From assembly GCA_910822395.1 (NCBI GenBank), contig OU365335.1, positions 1,054,001-1,118,000 on the forward strand: a DNA stretch of 64,000 nt, given 5' to 3'. This stretch comes from Pseudoclavibacter triregionum (GTDB lineage: Bacteria; Actinomycetota; Actinomycetes; Actinomycetales; Microbacteriaceae). Shown one piece after another: positions 43,119-52,560 of this stretch (within the stretch, counting starts at the first letter, position 1; every line of letters starts with the position of its first letter). Made by a program: the position numbers and the translations under genes. The notes under the pieces were generated by a model. The model had not been told where the DNA came from and made no database searches. It saw only the letters and a program-made list of their open reading frames with translations.

Positions 43119-44696
43119 ATGGCCACAGGCATGTTCGGAGCGGACACTGAGCAGCTGCGCTCGCTGAGCGGCGTCTTCTCGACGAACGAGCGGATGCTCC
43201 GCTCCCTCGCCTCGAGCTTCCGCTCGGAGGTCGAGGGCGTCGACTGGCTCGGCCCCGACGCGGAGGCCTACCGCGACCGCTGGGGCAGCTCGGTGCCCGA
43301 CCTCATCGGCGACCTCGCCGAGCTCCACATCGACCGCGGCGACGATCTCCGGCGGCAGGCGGACGAGCAGGACGAGGCGAGCTCCAGCAAGGCCGGCGAG
43401 TCCTGCGTCGAGAAGACGGGCGGCCTCCTCAGGGACACGGGCCAGTTCCTCCGCGGCCTCCTCAACGGCCTCCTCGGCGATCTTCAGGGCCTCGGCGCCC
43501 TCCTCGGCATCGACGAGCACGGCTGGTCGTGGGACACGATGAAGTCGTCCTGGCTCGGCATGGGCGGCCTCATCGGCTACGACCAGAGCGACGGCAGCTG
43601 GAGCCTCGACCACGCGGGCGACGTGTGGGGCGCGCTCTGGAAGGAGATGACCGGCGGGAACGAGGAGACGAAGGCCGCGGGCGCGGGCGTGCTCGCGTAC
43701 AACATCCTCACGCTGCCGCTCGCCCCGACGAAGGTCACGAAGCTCGGCAAGGTCGGCCAGGCGGGCTCGATGGCCGCGGACGCCGGGAAGGCCGCGGACG
43801 CCGGGAAGGCCGCGGACGCCGGGAAGGCCGCGGACGCCGGCAAGGCGGGCGACGCCGGCAAGGCGGGCGACGCCGGCAAGGCGGGCGACGCCGGCAAGGC
43901 GGGCGACGCCGGTCGCTGGACGACCGAGGCCGGCTACAGCCCCGACGTCCCGCCGGGCGGCCGCATCGACGGCGTCGACTCCGCGAAGATGGGCCTCCAC
44001 GACGGGCCCTACGACACCGGGGCGACGATCAACCCCCAGACCGGCAACCTCGTCTCCTCCTCGGGCCGGGAATTCCCGCCCGAGAACGTCTCGCACCACT
44101 ACACGACGACGACCGGCAACGGCGATCCATCCCTCAAGGTCGGCTCGGGGCCGGACGGCATGCCCTTCAAGCCCGACCACCGCTACGTGCTCGACGACGG
44201 CAAGACGGTCATCGAGACGAACTCGCAGGGCGTCCCCGTCTACAACCGCTTCGTCGCCGACACGACCGCGCCCCAGGGCCAGTCGGACATGTTCCGCAGG
44301 GGCGGGGGCAGCCCGACGTCCGCGAAGGATAGCGCGTGGGGACCGCTCGGCGAGCTCTTCAGCCCCAACCGGGGCCACGGCTCGGGTGCCCAGCTGCGCG
44401 GCCCGATCGAGGACATCAACGCGATCCCCCAGTCGCGGCCCGCGAACTCGCCGCTCCAGTCGAACATCGAGAACGCGCTCGCGGATGCGATCCGCCGGGG
44501 CGAGGGCCCGTTCGTCGTCGAGCGGCACACCGACTTCTCCGAGCGGCCGCATCCCATCGACCCGAACCGCACGGTCGCCGGCCCGCCCACGGGCCACACC
44601 TTCGAGATCACCGACCGCAACGGCACTCCGTACATCCCCGTCGATAAGGACGGCGTCGAGATCGACCTGTACGTTCCGGAGACGCCCAAGCGCTGA
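43119..44696 (+). CDS. WXG100-like polymorphic toxin with 18-bp repeat region
   Basis: A 525-residue protein in the layout of a type VII-secreted polymorphic toxin. Residues about 1-90 form a WXG100/LXG-like helical hairpin (FGADTEQLRSLSGVFSTNERML, DWLGPDAEAYRDRW with Trp-x-Gly). A hydrophobic stretch lies near 185-205. Residues 219-266 are eight copies of a six-residue A-A/G-DAGK repeat. The C-terminal about 250 residues include SDMFRRGGGSPTSAKDSAWGPLGELFS and the end block FVVERHTDFSERPHPIDPNR...HTFEITDRNGTPYIPVD, which I do not recognise and which may be a new toxin domain. The start has a GGAGGGGGCG site; a TACGGT -10 box lies at 43070-43075. Two probable immunity genes follow. Confidence 0.7.
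   Translation: MATGMFGADTEQLRSLSGVFSTNERMLRSLASSFRSEVEGVDWLGPDAEAYRDRWGSSVPDLIGDLAELHIDRGDDLRRQADEQDEASSSKAGESCVEKTGGLLRDTGQFLRGLLNGLLGDLQGLGALLGIDEHGWSWDTMKSSWLGMGGLIGYDQSDGSWSLDHAGDVWGALWKEMTGGNEETKAAGAGVLAYNILTLPLAPTKVTKLGKVGQAGSMAADAGKAADAGKAADAGKAADAGKAGDAGKAGDAGKAGDAGKAGDAGRWTTEAGYSPDVPPGGRIDGVDSAKMGLHDGPYDTGATINPQTGNLVSSSGREFPPENVSHHYTTTTGNGDPSLKVGSGPDGMPFKPDHRYVLDDGKTVIETNSQGVPVYNRFVADTTAPQGQSDMFRRGGGSPTSAKDSAWGPLGELFSPNRGHGSGAQLRGPIEDINAIPQSRPANSPLQSNIENALADAIRRGEGPFVVERHTDFSERPHPIDPNRTVAGPPTGHTFEITDRNGTPYIPVDKDGVEIDLYVPETPKR
43773..43916 (+). repeat. 18-bp coding minisatellite, eight units
   Basis: Four units of GCCGCGGACGCCGGGAAG type pass into four units of GCGGGCGACGCCGGCAAG type, all in frame, encoding AADAGK then AGDAGK (last unit ends in R). 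Because the unit is a multiple of three, copy-number change alters length, not frame. Confidence 0.95.
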
Positions 44697-44728
44697 TCCG
44701 GCGCGGGGTCCGGACCCGAGGAGGACGC

Positions 44729-45640
44729 ATGACCCAGCAGGAGGCCGTGCAGGATGCCGCGCTCGAGGCCGCCTGGCGCGCCGAGCTCCCGCCGCTCGCG
44801 GACGGCGAGGCGTGCGAGCTCGCCTGGTCGAGCTGCGCGGGCCGGAGCTACGGCTCGGGCGCGAGGATCGCCGCCGACGGCGCCCGCACGCCCTGGCCCA
44901 TCCCCCCGAAGCTCAAGATCGCCCTCTCGAAGGCCCGCGCCGCCGAGGCTCGCCCGGGCGCAGGGGCCTGGACGCTCCTCTCCGGCCGCCTCGAGGCCGG
45001 GGGCGCGAGCTTCCGACGCGACTTCGAGCGCCGCACCTACGCGGGCACGCACGAGGGCATGCCGCTCGAGCCGCCGGCTCCCGGCGGGAAGATCATCCCG
45101 AGCGACGCCGACTGGACGACCGAGTTCCTCGAGCTCAACCCGCGCGATGCTGATCACTGGCCGAGCTGGCTCCCCGCCCCGAGCGGCCTCGGCGCCGACG
45201 CAGCGCCCGCCCCCGCCCTCGACGCCGGAGCACCCCTGCCCGGCGAGCTCGCGGCCCTCTCCCGCACGGAGCCCTGGTCCGAGTGGATCGCCGCCCTCCG
45301 CGGCTGCATCGAGCGGCGGGTCGCCGGCGACCGCGCCCTCGCAGAGGGCCTCGCGCAGCCCGCCGGCTCGGAGGCCGGCGAGCGGGCCCGCGACCTCGTC
45401 ATGGACGACGCCCCGGTCGACTTCTGGGGCCTCGTCGACCCGCGCCCCTGCGGCGAGCTCGTCCGCGCCTGGGTGGGCCTCACAGGCCGCGAGGCACCGG
45501 AGGGCCTCGAGGCGGCGCCGGGCACGATCGCCGACGCCCGCGCCGCGACCGAGGGTCCGCTCGCCGAGCTCCGCGAGGAGGTCGAGGAGGGCGTGCTGCG
45601 CATCGCCCGCGAGCTGCTCGAGGCGGGCATCCCGCGCTAG
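44729..45640 (+). CDS. probable immunity protein, first of tandem pair
   Basis: A 303-residue acidic cytoplasmic protein with no signal or membrane segment. It shares a plan with the next gene: a core that goes from a basic F-x-R-D-F strand (ASFRRDFERRTY) through KIIPSDADWTTEFLELNPRDADHWPSWL, then an Ala/Glu-rich helical C-terminus. The core order (aromatic strand, P-S-D-x-x-W, P-R, P-x-W) resembles YezG/DUF600-type immunity proteins, though weakly. GAGGAGGACGC precedes the ATG, 32 bp after the toxin gene, the place where an immunity gene is expected. Confidence 0.6.
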   Translation: MTQQEAVQDAALEAAWRAELPPLADGEACELAWSSCAGRSYGSGARIAADGARTPWPIPPKLKIALSKARAAEARPGAGAWTLLSGRLEAGGASFRRDFERRTYAGTHEGMPLEPPAPGGKIIPSDADWTTEFLELNPRDADHWPSWLPAPSGLGADAAPAPALDAGAPLPGELAALSRTEPWSEWIAALRGCIERRVAGDRALAEGLAQPAGSEAGERARDLVMDDAPVDFWGLVDPRPCGELVRAWVGLTGREAPEGLEAAPGTIADARAATEGPLAELREEVEEGVLRIARELLEAGIPR

Positions 45641-45725
45641 GCCCGCGCCGGCCCCGACACCCTGCCCGGCTACCCTGGCCAGGCGTCCGCGCCCACGCGC
45701 CCGCCCACGACGAGAGGAGCCGCCC

Positions 45726-46694
45726 ATGGCCATGCCGGCCAGCGAGATGAACGCCCGCTTCCAGCGGATCGCGGAGGGCTGGATGTCGGCCATGCCCGAG
45801 GGCGAATGGACGAGCGCGAGCCTGTTCTGGGGCCAGGCGGCCGACCTCGTCTACTCGGCCGCGACCGCGCTCGACCTCGAGGGCCAGCCGCGCACGGTGA
45901 GCCTCCCGAAGGGCGTCCACGACGCCTTCGTCGAGCTCCGCGAGGGGATGGCCGAGCCGGATCGCGGCACCTGGCTCTCCGCCTCCGCCCGCATCGACCC
46001 CGACGGCGTCTTCGAGGTGAACTGGAACTGGGATCGCCGCTGGTTCTGGGGCGAGCAGGCCGGCTTCCCCTGGCAGTCCGACCCCGGCCAGACGCCCATC
46101 CCCAGCGACGCGCAGTGGCTCGACGATCTCGCCCGCCACCCGCGCGAGCCCATGCACCTGCCCGCCTGGTATCCCCGCCCCGCCGTCGAGGCCGGCGCGA
46201 CCCCGGCCGGCGCCGAGCGCTTCCGCGCCGCGATCGCCGCCCCCGGCGCGCTCTCCGAGGAGGCCCGCCCGCTCATGGACGCCTGGGGCTGGCCCGGCAT
46301 CGTCGAGCTCGCGCGCACGACCTCCGCGCAGGCCCTCGGCCGCATCGAGCCGGCCCTCGCCGACGCCATCGCCGGGGAGCGCGGATCGGAGGCGCAGCGC
46401 GAGGCCCTCGCCGAGTTCCGCGACGGCGTGACGGGCGGGGTCATGGCGTCCCTCGAACGCAGCCCCGCGCTCGTCGCCATCCGCCTCCGCCGCGAGTGGG
46501 CGGCGACGCGCGAGGAGTCGGGCGATCCGGCCCCCGCCGAGCCCGCCGGCCTCGAGGCCTTCGACGACGACCGCCCCCTCGCGAGCTGCCGCGGCGAGGC
46601 GCCCGTCGCGGCCGTCGTCGAAGAGCTCGAAGGCGTCGTCCGCCGCCTCGTGCAGGCCGACCTCGCGGCCCGCTTCGGCGTCGAATCCAGCTAG
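45726..46694 (+). CDS. probable YezG/DUF600-like immunity protein, second of tandem pair
   Basis: A 322-residue acidic protein. VHDAFVELREGMAEPDRGTWLSASARIDPDGVFEVNWNWDRRWFWGEQ and TPIPSDAQWLDDLARHPREPMHLPAWY closely follow the YezG/DUF600 pattern (W-x6-I-x-P-D-G-x-F, P-x-D-x-x-W, P-R, P-x-W). The upstream gene shows the same skeleton, so they are diverged duplicates. AGAGGAGCCGCC precedes the ATG. Its TAG stop interlocks with the stop of the opposite YihY gene in CTAG. Confidence 0.62.
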   Translation: MAMPASEMNARFQRIAEGWMSAMPEGEWTSASLFWGQAADLVYSAATALDLEGQPRTVSLPKGVHDAFVELREGMAEPDRGTWLSASARIDPDGVFEVNWNWDRRWFWGEQAGFPWQSDPGQTPIPSDAQWLDDLARHPREPMHLPAWYPRPAVEAGATPAGAERFRAAIAAPGALSEEARPLMDAWGWPGIVELARTTSAQALGRIEPALADAIAGERGSEAQREALAEFRDGVTGGVMASLERSPALVAIRLRREWAATREESGDPAPAEPAGLEAFDDDRPLASCRGEAPVAAVVEELEGVVRRLVQADLAARFGVESS

Positions 46695-48052
46695 CGGTCG
46701 CGCCCGCCCCTCCCCGGTCGTTCGCGCTCGTCGACCGCGATCGCGAGCGAGTTCCGCGCGTACACCTCATCGCGGGCGGGGGAGGCGTCCTCCGTGAAGC
46801 CCTTCCGCTCCGAGCGCTCCGGCTCCTTCGGGTCGGGCACGCCGTCGGCGTCGAGGCCCATGCGGCGGCGCTTGTCCTCCTCGAAGAGCGCGCGCTCCTC
46901 GGCGACGACGCCCTCGTAGGCGCGGCGGATGCTCCGGCGGCGCCAGCGCGGCGTCGAGGCGAGCTCGGAGTGGAGGCGGATCCGGTCGGCGGCGAGGCGC
47001 TCGCGGCGGGCCTGCAGCTCGGTCACGGCCGCGGCCTCGTCGGCCTCCTTCGCCGTGAGCTTCCGCGGCGAGGCGCCGAGGTCGTCCATCGTCACCTTGA
47101 TCCACGCGGCGGTGAGCAGGAGCACCGTGCAGAGCAGGTTGAAGAAGATGAGCACGCCGAGGAGCACCGCGAAGCTCGCGGCGATCGGGTTCGAGGAGGC
47201 CCCGCCGAGGAGCGCGCTGCCGGCGAGCTTGAGGATCTGCACGAGCACGCCTCCGATGAGGGCGCCGATGAAGAGCGTCCGCGTCGGGATGCGCAGGCCC
47301 GTGAGCACGCGCATGAGCATCGCGAGGATGAGCGTGTCGGCCGCGACCACGACGAGGATCGAGACGCAGCGCAGGAGGAAGAGCGTCACCGGCTCGTCCT
47401 CGGCGATGCCCATGAGCCCGGCGATCCACTTGAGCAGGCCGGTGCTCGCCACCGAGAGCAGCGAGGAGAGGATCATCGCGAGCCCGAAGGCGAGCATGAT
47501 GCCGAGGTCCTTGAGCTTGAGCATGATGAAGCTCGTCGGCGGCGAGACCGGCACGTCGAAGATCTTGCGGATGGCCGAGCGCGAGCCCGAGAGCCATCCG
47601 AGCGCCGTCCAGAGCGAGCCGATGACCGCGATGACGCCCGTGATGCCGAACACGCCCGCCTGGTCGAGGATGGACGGCTTGATGACGCCGTCCTCGCCGA
47701 CGAGCCCCGGGGCCGCCGACTCGAGCGCCCCCATGACGAGGTCGCGCAGGCCCTGGTTGTCGCGGAGGATGAGCGCCATCGCCGAGAAGAGCGCCCACAC
47801 GGCCGCGAAGAGCGAGAAGATCGCCGAGTAGGACATGCCGCCCGCGAGGATCGCGCCGTTCGAGTCGCCGAAGTGCTTGAAGACGCGGACGGGCCGCATC
47901 GACTGCACCCAGGCCATGACGAGCTTGAGCTTCTCCATCGCCCCGTCGGCCTCGTGGAGGTCGGGGAAGGGCGGGAAGACCGTCCGCTCGACCGGGAGGT
48001 TCTCGCCGTCGCCCGTGCCGGAGGGGCTGCTGGTGCTCGTGGAAGGGCTCAC
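46691..48052 (-). CDS. YihY/BrkB family membrane protein
   Basis: A 453-residue protein with six predicted helices (about 65-335). The GGMSYSAIFSLFAAVWALFSAMALI and ASFAVLLGVLIFFNLLCTVLLLTAAWIKV segments are typical of YihY/BrkB proteins, once mistaken for RNase BN; their true role is unsettled. A long charged C-terminal tail of about 110 residues (EADEAAAVTELQARRERLAADRIRLH) is probably cytoplasmic and helical. The start is taken as GTG at 48052; a later ATG at MEKLKLV is possible. Confidence 0.87.
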   Translation of the reverse strand: MSPSTSTSSPSGTGDGENLPVERTVFPPFPDLHEADGAMEKLKLVMAWVQSMRPVRVFKHFGDSNGAILAGGMSYSAIFSLFAAVWALFSAMALILRDNQGLRDLVMGALESAAPGLVGEDGVIKPSILDQAGVFGITGVIAVIGSLWTALGWLSGSRSAIRKIFDVPVSPPTSFIMLKLKDLGIMLAFGLAMILSSLLSVASTGLLKWIAGLMGIAEDEPVTLFLLRCVSILVVVAADTLILAMLMRVLTGLRIPTRTLFIGALIGGVLVQILKLAGSALLGGASSNPIAASFAVLLGVLIFFNLLCTVLLLTAAWIKVTMDDLGASPRKLTAKEADEAAAVTELQARRERLAADRIRLHSELASTPRWRRRSIRRAYEGVVAEERALFEEDKRRRMGLDADGVPDPKEPERSERKGFTEDASPARDEVYARNSLAIAVDERERPGRGGRDR

Positions 48053-48215
48053 CCGGCCAGTAGATCAGAGCGATCCGGAAGGAAGCTCAGGGCGGCGAGC
48101 CTCCGAGCGCGCTGAACGCGCCGGTCGCGCCGGGGTTCCGGTCGTAGGCTTGATCGACCGGGATCGTCGCGCCCAGCTCCCCGCCCGGACGCGCCCGCGC
48201 ACGAAGGAGACGGAC

Positions 48216-49874
48216 ATGAACCCCAGCGGCCGCAGCGAGCTCACCGGCGTCGGCGTGGGCCAGGGCATCGCGATCGGCGAAGCCGTCCGCATGCCGGACC
48301 CGCTCCCCGAGCCCGGCGCCGAGCCCCTCTCCGGCGATCCCGCCGCCGAGAAGGAGCGCGTCGCGAAGGCCCTCGCGGCCGTGGCCGCCGAGCTCGGCCG
48401 CCGCTCCGAGGCCGCCGAGGGCCCCGCGAAGGAGGTCCTCGACGCGCAGGCGATGATGGCGCAGGATCCGTCGATCGCCGAGGAGGCGGGATCCCGCATC
48501 GACGCCGGCATGAACGGCGAGCGCGCCGTGTTCGAGGCCTTCGGCGCCTTCCGCGAGCTGCTCGTCTCGATGGGCGGCTACATGGCCGAGCGCGCGACCG
48601 ACCTCGGCGACGTCTCGCAGCGCGTCGTCGCGGAGCTGCGCGGCGTGCCCGCGCCGGGCGTCCCGCAGCGCGCGGAGCCGTTCATCCTCATCGCCCACGA
48701 CCTCGCCCCGGCCGACACGGCTCAGCTCGAGCTCGGCAAGGTGCTCGCGCTCGTCACCCGCGACGGCGGCCCGAGCTCGCACACGGCCATCCTCGCCCGC
48801 GACCGCTCGCTGCCCGCCGTCGTCGGCGTCGCCGGCGCCGACGGGATCGCCGAGGGCCAGACGCTCATCGTCGACGCCGCCCGCGGCCTCGTCGTCGCCG
48901 ACCCGAGCGACGACGAGCTCGCCGAGGCCCGCACCGCCCAGGAGGCCCTCGCGAGCGTCGCCGACACCCCGCTCGAGCCCGGCGCCCTCGCCGACGGCAC
49001 GCCCGTGCAGATCCTCGCGAACGTCGGCAAGCCCGCCGACACGGCGCGCGCCGTCGAGCTCGGCGCCGAGGGCGTCGGCCTGTTCCGCACCGAGTTCCTC
49101 TTCCTCGACGCCGCCGAGGCGCCGAGCGTCGAGGAGCAGACCCGCACCTACACGGAGCTGCTGCAGGCCTTCCCCGGCAAGAAGGTCGTCGCGCGCGTCC
49201 TCGACGCCGGCGCCGACAAGCCCCTCGCCTTCCTCACCGACCGCGAGGAGCCGAACCCGGCGCTCGGCCTGCGCGGCATCCGCGTCCTCCGCGCGCACGA
49301 GCAGATCCTCCGCGACCAGCTCACGGCGCTCGCGAACGCCCAGGCCGCGAGCGAGGCGGAGCTCTGGGTCATGGCGCCGATGATCGCCGACGCCGAGGAG
49401 AGCGAGTACTTCACGGGCCTCTGCCGCGAGCTCGGCATCAAGGTCGCGGGCTCGATGATCGAGGTGCCCTCGGCGGCCGTCCTCTGCGAGCAGATCCTCG
49501 CCTCGAGCGACTTCGTCTCAGTCGGCACGAACGACCTCACCCAGTACACGCTCGCCGCGGATCGCCTGCTCGGCACCGTCGCGACGATGCAGGACCCGTG
49601 GCACCCGGCCGTCCTCCGCATGCTCCGCCTCATCGGCGAGGCGGGGGAGCGCACCGGCAAGCCCATCGGCGTGTGCGGCGAGGCCGCGGCCGACCCGGCG
49701 CTCGCGGTCGTGCTCGTCGGCCTCGGGGTGAAGAGCCTCTCGATGACGCCGGCCGCCTTCGCCGGCGTCCGCGCCGCCCTCAGGGAGGTCACCCTCGACG
49801 AGGCCCGCGCCCGCGCCCAGGCGGCCTGCGACACGACGAGCGCCGCCGAGGCCCGCGAGGCCGCCCGCGGCTAG
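48216..49874 (+). CDS. ptsI: phosphoenolpyruvate-protein phosphotransferase (PTS enzyme I)
   Basis: Transfers phosphate from PEP to HPr, feeding all PTS sugar importers. The 552-residue protein has the phosphorylated His in GGPSSHTAILARD, the PEP-binding VGLFRTEFLF block, and VGTNDLTQYTLAADR plus the active-site Cys in PIGVCGEAA. The ATG follows GAAGGAGACGG; a TAGGCT -10 box at 48145-48150 would give a leader of about 60 nt. No ptsH or sugar-specific component is in the window. Confidence 0.96.
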   Translation: MNPSGRSELTGVGVGQGIAIGEAVRMPDPLPEPGAEPLSGDPAAEKERVAKALAAVAAELGRRSEAAEGPAKEVLDAQAMMAQDPSIAEEAGSRIDAGMNGERAVFEAFGAFRELLVSMGGYMAERATDLGDVSQRVVAELRGVPAPGVPQRAEPFILIAHDLAPADTAQLELGKVLALVTRDGGPSSHTAILARDRSLPAVVGVAGADGIAEGQTLIVDAARGLVVADPSDDELAEARTAQEALASVADTPLEPGALADGTPVQILANVGKPADTARAVELGAEGVGLFRTEFLFLDAAEAPSVEEQTRTYTELLQAFPGKKVVARVLDAGADKPLAFLTDREEPNPALGLRGIRVLRAHEQILRDQLTALANAQAASEAELWVMAPMIADAEESEYFTGLCRELGIKVAGSMIEVPSAAVLCEQILASSDFVSVGTNDLTQYTLAADRLLGTVATMQDPWHPAVLRMLRLIGEAGERTGKPIGVCGEAAADPALAVVLVGLGVKSLSMTPAAFAGVRAALREVTLDEARARAQAACDTTSAAEAREAARG

Positions 49875-49900
49875 CGTCCGCGCCCGCCCCCTCAACGAGG

Positions 49901-49931
49901 AAGGCCCCGGGAGCCGAGCTCCCGGGGCCTT
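49901..49931. terminator. bidirectional hairpin terminator between ptsI and sdhB
   Basis: Perfect 14-bp stem AAGGCCCCGGGAGC / GCTCCCGGGGCCTT with a 3-nt loop, lying between converging genes. Confidence 0.85.
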
Positions 49932-49951
49932 CGACGTCTCGCCGGCTGAGC

Positions 49952-50695
49952 CTAGCGGCGGCCGCGGATGACGGCCTGCTTCACCTCGGCGATCGCCTTC
50001 GTGATCTCGATGCCGCGCGGGCACGCCTCGGTGCAGTTGAAGGTCGTGCGGCAGCGCCACACGCCCTCCTTGTCGTTGAGGATGTCGAGGCGCACCTCGG
50101 CGGCCTCGTCGCGCGAGTCGAAGATGAAGCGGTGCGCGTTCACGATCGCGGCCGGGCCGAAGTACTGTCCGTCGGTCCAGAACACCGGGCACGAGGTCGT
50201 GCACGCGGCGCAGAGGATGCACTTCGTCGTGTCGTCGAAGCGCTCGCGGTCGGCGACCGACTGGATGCGCTCCTTCTCCGGCTTCGACGTCGCCTGGAGG
50301 AACGGCTGCACCTCGCGGTACGCGTCGAAGAAGGGCTCCATGTCGACGATGAGGTCCTTCTCGAGCGGCAGGCCCTTGATCGCCTCGACGGTGATCGGCT
50401 TCGAGGTGTCGAGGTCCTTCACGAGCGTCTTGCACGCGAGGCGGTTGCGGCCGTTGATGCGCATCGCGTCCGAGCCGCAGATGCCGTGCGCGCAGGAGCG
50501 GCGGAAGGCGAGCGAGCCGTCCTGGTCCCACTTGATGCGGTGGAGCGCGTCGAGCACGCGGTCCGTCGAGTACATCTGGACGTCGAACGACTCCCAGTGC
50601 GGCTCGGCGTCGACCTCGGGGTCGTAGCGGCGGATGTTCAGCGTGACGTTGAAGGGCTTCGGCGCCTCGATGGGCGCGGCCGTGGTCTCAGACAT
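49952..50695 (-). CDS. sdhB: succinate dehydrogenase iron-sulfur subunit
   Basis: Carries electrons from the flavin to the membrane part of complex II. The 247-residue protein has the 2Fe-2S site (SCAHGICGSDAMRINGRNRLAC) and two later Cys groups (CILCAACTTSCPVF and CRTTFNCTEACPRGI) for the 4Fe-4S and 3Fe-4S clusters. Last gene of the sdhCDAB operon, 23 bp after sdhA. Confidence 0.97.
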   Translation of the reverse strand: MSETTAAPIEAPKPFNVTLNIRRYDPEVDAEPHWESFDVQMYSTDRVLDALHRIKWDQDGSLAFRRSCAHGICGSDAMRINGRNRLACKTLVKDLDTSKPITVEAIKGLPLEKDLIVDMEPFFDAYREVQPFLQATSKPEKERIQSVADRERFDDTTKCILCAACTTSCPVFWTDGQYFGPAAIVNAHRFIFDSRDEAAEVRLDILNDKEGVWRCRTTFNCTEACPRGIEITKAIAEVKQAVIRGRR

Positions 50696-50718
50696 GCGTG
50701 GCGGATTCCCTTCTCGTC

Positions 50719-52527
50719 CTAGTACTTGCGTTCCTGCGGCTGGTAGCGGGTCATGCGGACCGCCTTCCGGCCGAGGCGGATGTGGTCGGAGGGATCCGCC
50801 GACTTCCGGTCGCCCGTGAGGTACGCCATCGTGTGGTGCATCCAGTTCTCGTCGTCGCGCTTCGGGAAGTCGTCGCGCATGTGGCCGCCGCGCGACTCCT
50901 CGCGGTTGAGGGCGCAGTAGACGAGCACCTCGGCGAGGTCGAGGAGGAAGCCCAGCTCGATGCCCTCGAGGAGCTCGGTGTTGAACTTCCGGCCCTTGTC
51001 GTGCACCGAGATGTTGCGGTAGCGCTCGCGGAGCGAGTGGATGACCTTCGTCGCCTCGGTGAGCGTGTCCTTCGTGCGGAAGACCTGGGCGTTCGCGTCC
51101 ATCGTCTCCTGCAGCTCGCGGCGGATGCCGGCCACCGACTCGGTGCCGGTGTTCGCCTGGAGCGACTCGACCATGCCGCGCACGAACGCGGCCGGGTCCT
51201 CGGGCAGCGGCACGTACTCGGCCGTCTTCACGTACTCGACCGCGTTGCGGCCCGAGCGCTTGCCGAAGACGTTGATGTCGAGGAGCGAGTTCGTGCCGAG
51301 GCGGTTCGAGCCGTGCACCGAGACGCAGGCGCACTCGCCGGCGGCGTAGAGGCCGGGGACGACGTCCTCCTGATCGTTGCGGAGCACCTCGGCGTCGTTG
51401 TTCGTCGGGATGCCCCCCATGGCGTAGTGGGCCGTCGGGTAGACCGGGACGGGCTCGGTCACCGGGTCGACGCCGAGGTACGTGCGCGCGAACTCGGTGA
51501 TGTCGGGGAGCTTCGTCTCGAGGACCTCCGCGCCGAGGTGCGTGCAGTCGAGGAGGACGTAGTCCTTGTGCGGGCCGGCGCCGCGGCCCTCCTGGACCTC
51601 CTGGACCATCGAGCGGGCGACGATGTCGCGCGGGGCGAGGTCCTTGATCGTAGGGGCGTAGCGCTCCATGAAGCGCTCGCCGGAGGCGTTGCGGAGGATC
51701 GCGCCCTCGCCTCGGGCGCCCTCGGTGAGGAGGATGCCGAGGCCCGCGAGGCCCGTCGGGTGGAACTGGTAGAACTCCATGTCCTCGAGCGGGAGGCCCT
51801 TGCGCCAGATGATGCCCATGCCGTCGCCGGTGAGGGTGTGCGCGTTCGAGGTGGTCTTGAAGACCTTGCCGAAGCCGCCCGTGGCGAAGATGAAGGCCTT
51901 GCCCTGGAAGACGTGGAGGTCGCCCGTCTTGAGCTCGAGCGCGACGACCGCGGCCGGGCGCTCGACGCCGTCGACCGTGTTCATGACGAGGTCGAGGGCG
52001 TAGTACTCGTTGAAGAACTTGACGTTGTGCTTGACGCAGTTCTGGTAGAGCGTCTGGAGGATCATGTGGCCCGTGCGGTCCGCGGCGTAGCAGGCGCGGC
52101 GGACGGCCGCCTTGCCGTGGTCGCGGGTGTGGCCGCCGAAGCGGCGCTGGTCGATCTTGCCCTCCGGCGTGCGGTTGAAGGGCAGGCCCATGTTCTCGAG
52201 GTCGAGGACGGCCTCGATGGCCTCCTTCGCGAGGATCTCGGCCGAGTCCTGGTCGACGAGGTAGTCGCCGCCTTTGACCGTGTCGTAGGTGTGCCACTCC
52301 CAGCCGTCCTCCTCGACGTTCGCGAGCGCGGCGGCCATGCCGCCCTGCGCTGCGCCCGTGTGCGAGCGGGTGGGGTAGAGCTTCGTGATGACGGCCGTGT
52401 CCGCGCCCTGCGCGGCCTCGATGGCGGCGCGCATGCCGGCGCCGCCCGCGCCGATGATGACGATCTCGTGCTGGTGGTAGTGGACGCCGTCGATCGTGCG
52501 CACGTCGCCGATCTGCTGTGCTGCCAT
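50719..52527 (-). CDS. sdhA: succinate dehydrogenase flavoprotein subunit
   Basis: Oxidises succinate to fumarate in the TCA cycle. The 602-residue protein has the FAD fold [15 protein letters not shown], the covalent-FAD histidine region [15 protein letters not shown], the catalytic FHPTG and [10 protein letters not shown] segments and [20 protein letters not shown]. Length and motifs match actinobacterial complex II of the SdhC/SdhD two-anchor type. Confidence 0.97.
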   Translation of the reverse strand: MAAQQIGDVRTIDGVHYHQHEIVIIGAGGAGMRAAIEAAQGADTAVITKLYPTRSHTGAAQGGMAAALANVEEDGWEWHTYDTVKGGDYLVDQDSAEILAKEAIEAVLDLENMGLPFNRTPEGKIDQRRFGGHTRDHGKAAVRRACYAADRTGHMILQTLYQNCVKHNVKFFNEYYALDLVMNTVDGVERPAAVVALELKTGDLHVFQGKAFIFATGGFGKVFKTTSNAHTLTGDGMGIIWRKGLPLEDMEFYQFHPTGLAGLGILLTEGARGEGAILRNASGERFMERYAPTIKDLAPRDIVARSMVQEVQEGRGAGPHKDYVLLDCTHLGAEVLETKLPDITEFARTYLGVDPVTEPVPVYPTAHYAMGGIPTNNDAEVLRNDQEDVVPGLYAAGECACVSVHGSNRLGTNSLLDINVFGKRSGRNAVEYVKTAEYVPLPEDPAAFVRGMVESLQANTGTESVAGIRRELQETMDANAQVFRTKDTLTEATKVIHSLRERYRNISVHDKGRKFNTELLEGIELGFLLDLAEVLVYCALNREESRGGHMRDDFPKRDDENWMHHTMAYLTGDRKSADPSDHIRLGRKAVRMTRYQPQERKY

Positions 52528-52560
52528 GTGGATTTCGCTGCTTTCTGAGGTCGCGGGCCG

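Noticed and set aside
46691-48052. Ribonuclease BN
   Set aside because: YihY/BrkB proteins were once misnamed RNase BN; the sequence is a membrane protein with no nuclease motif.
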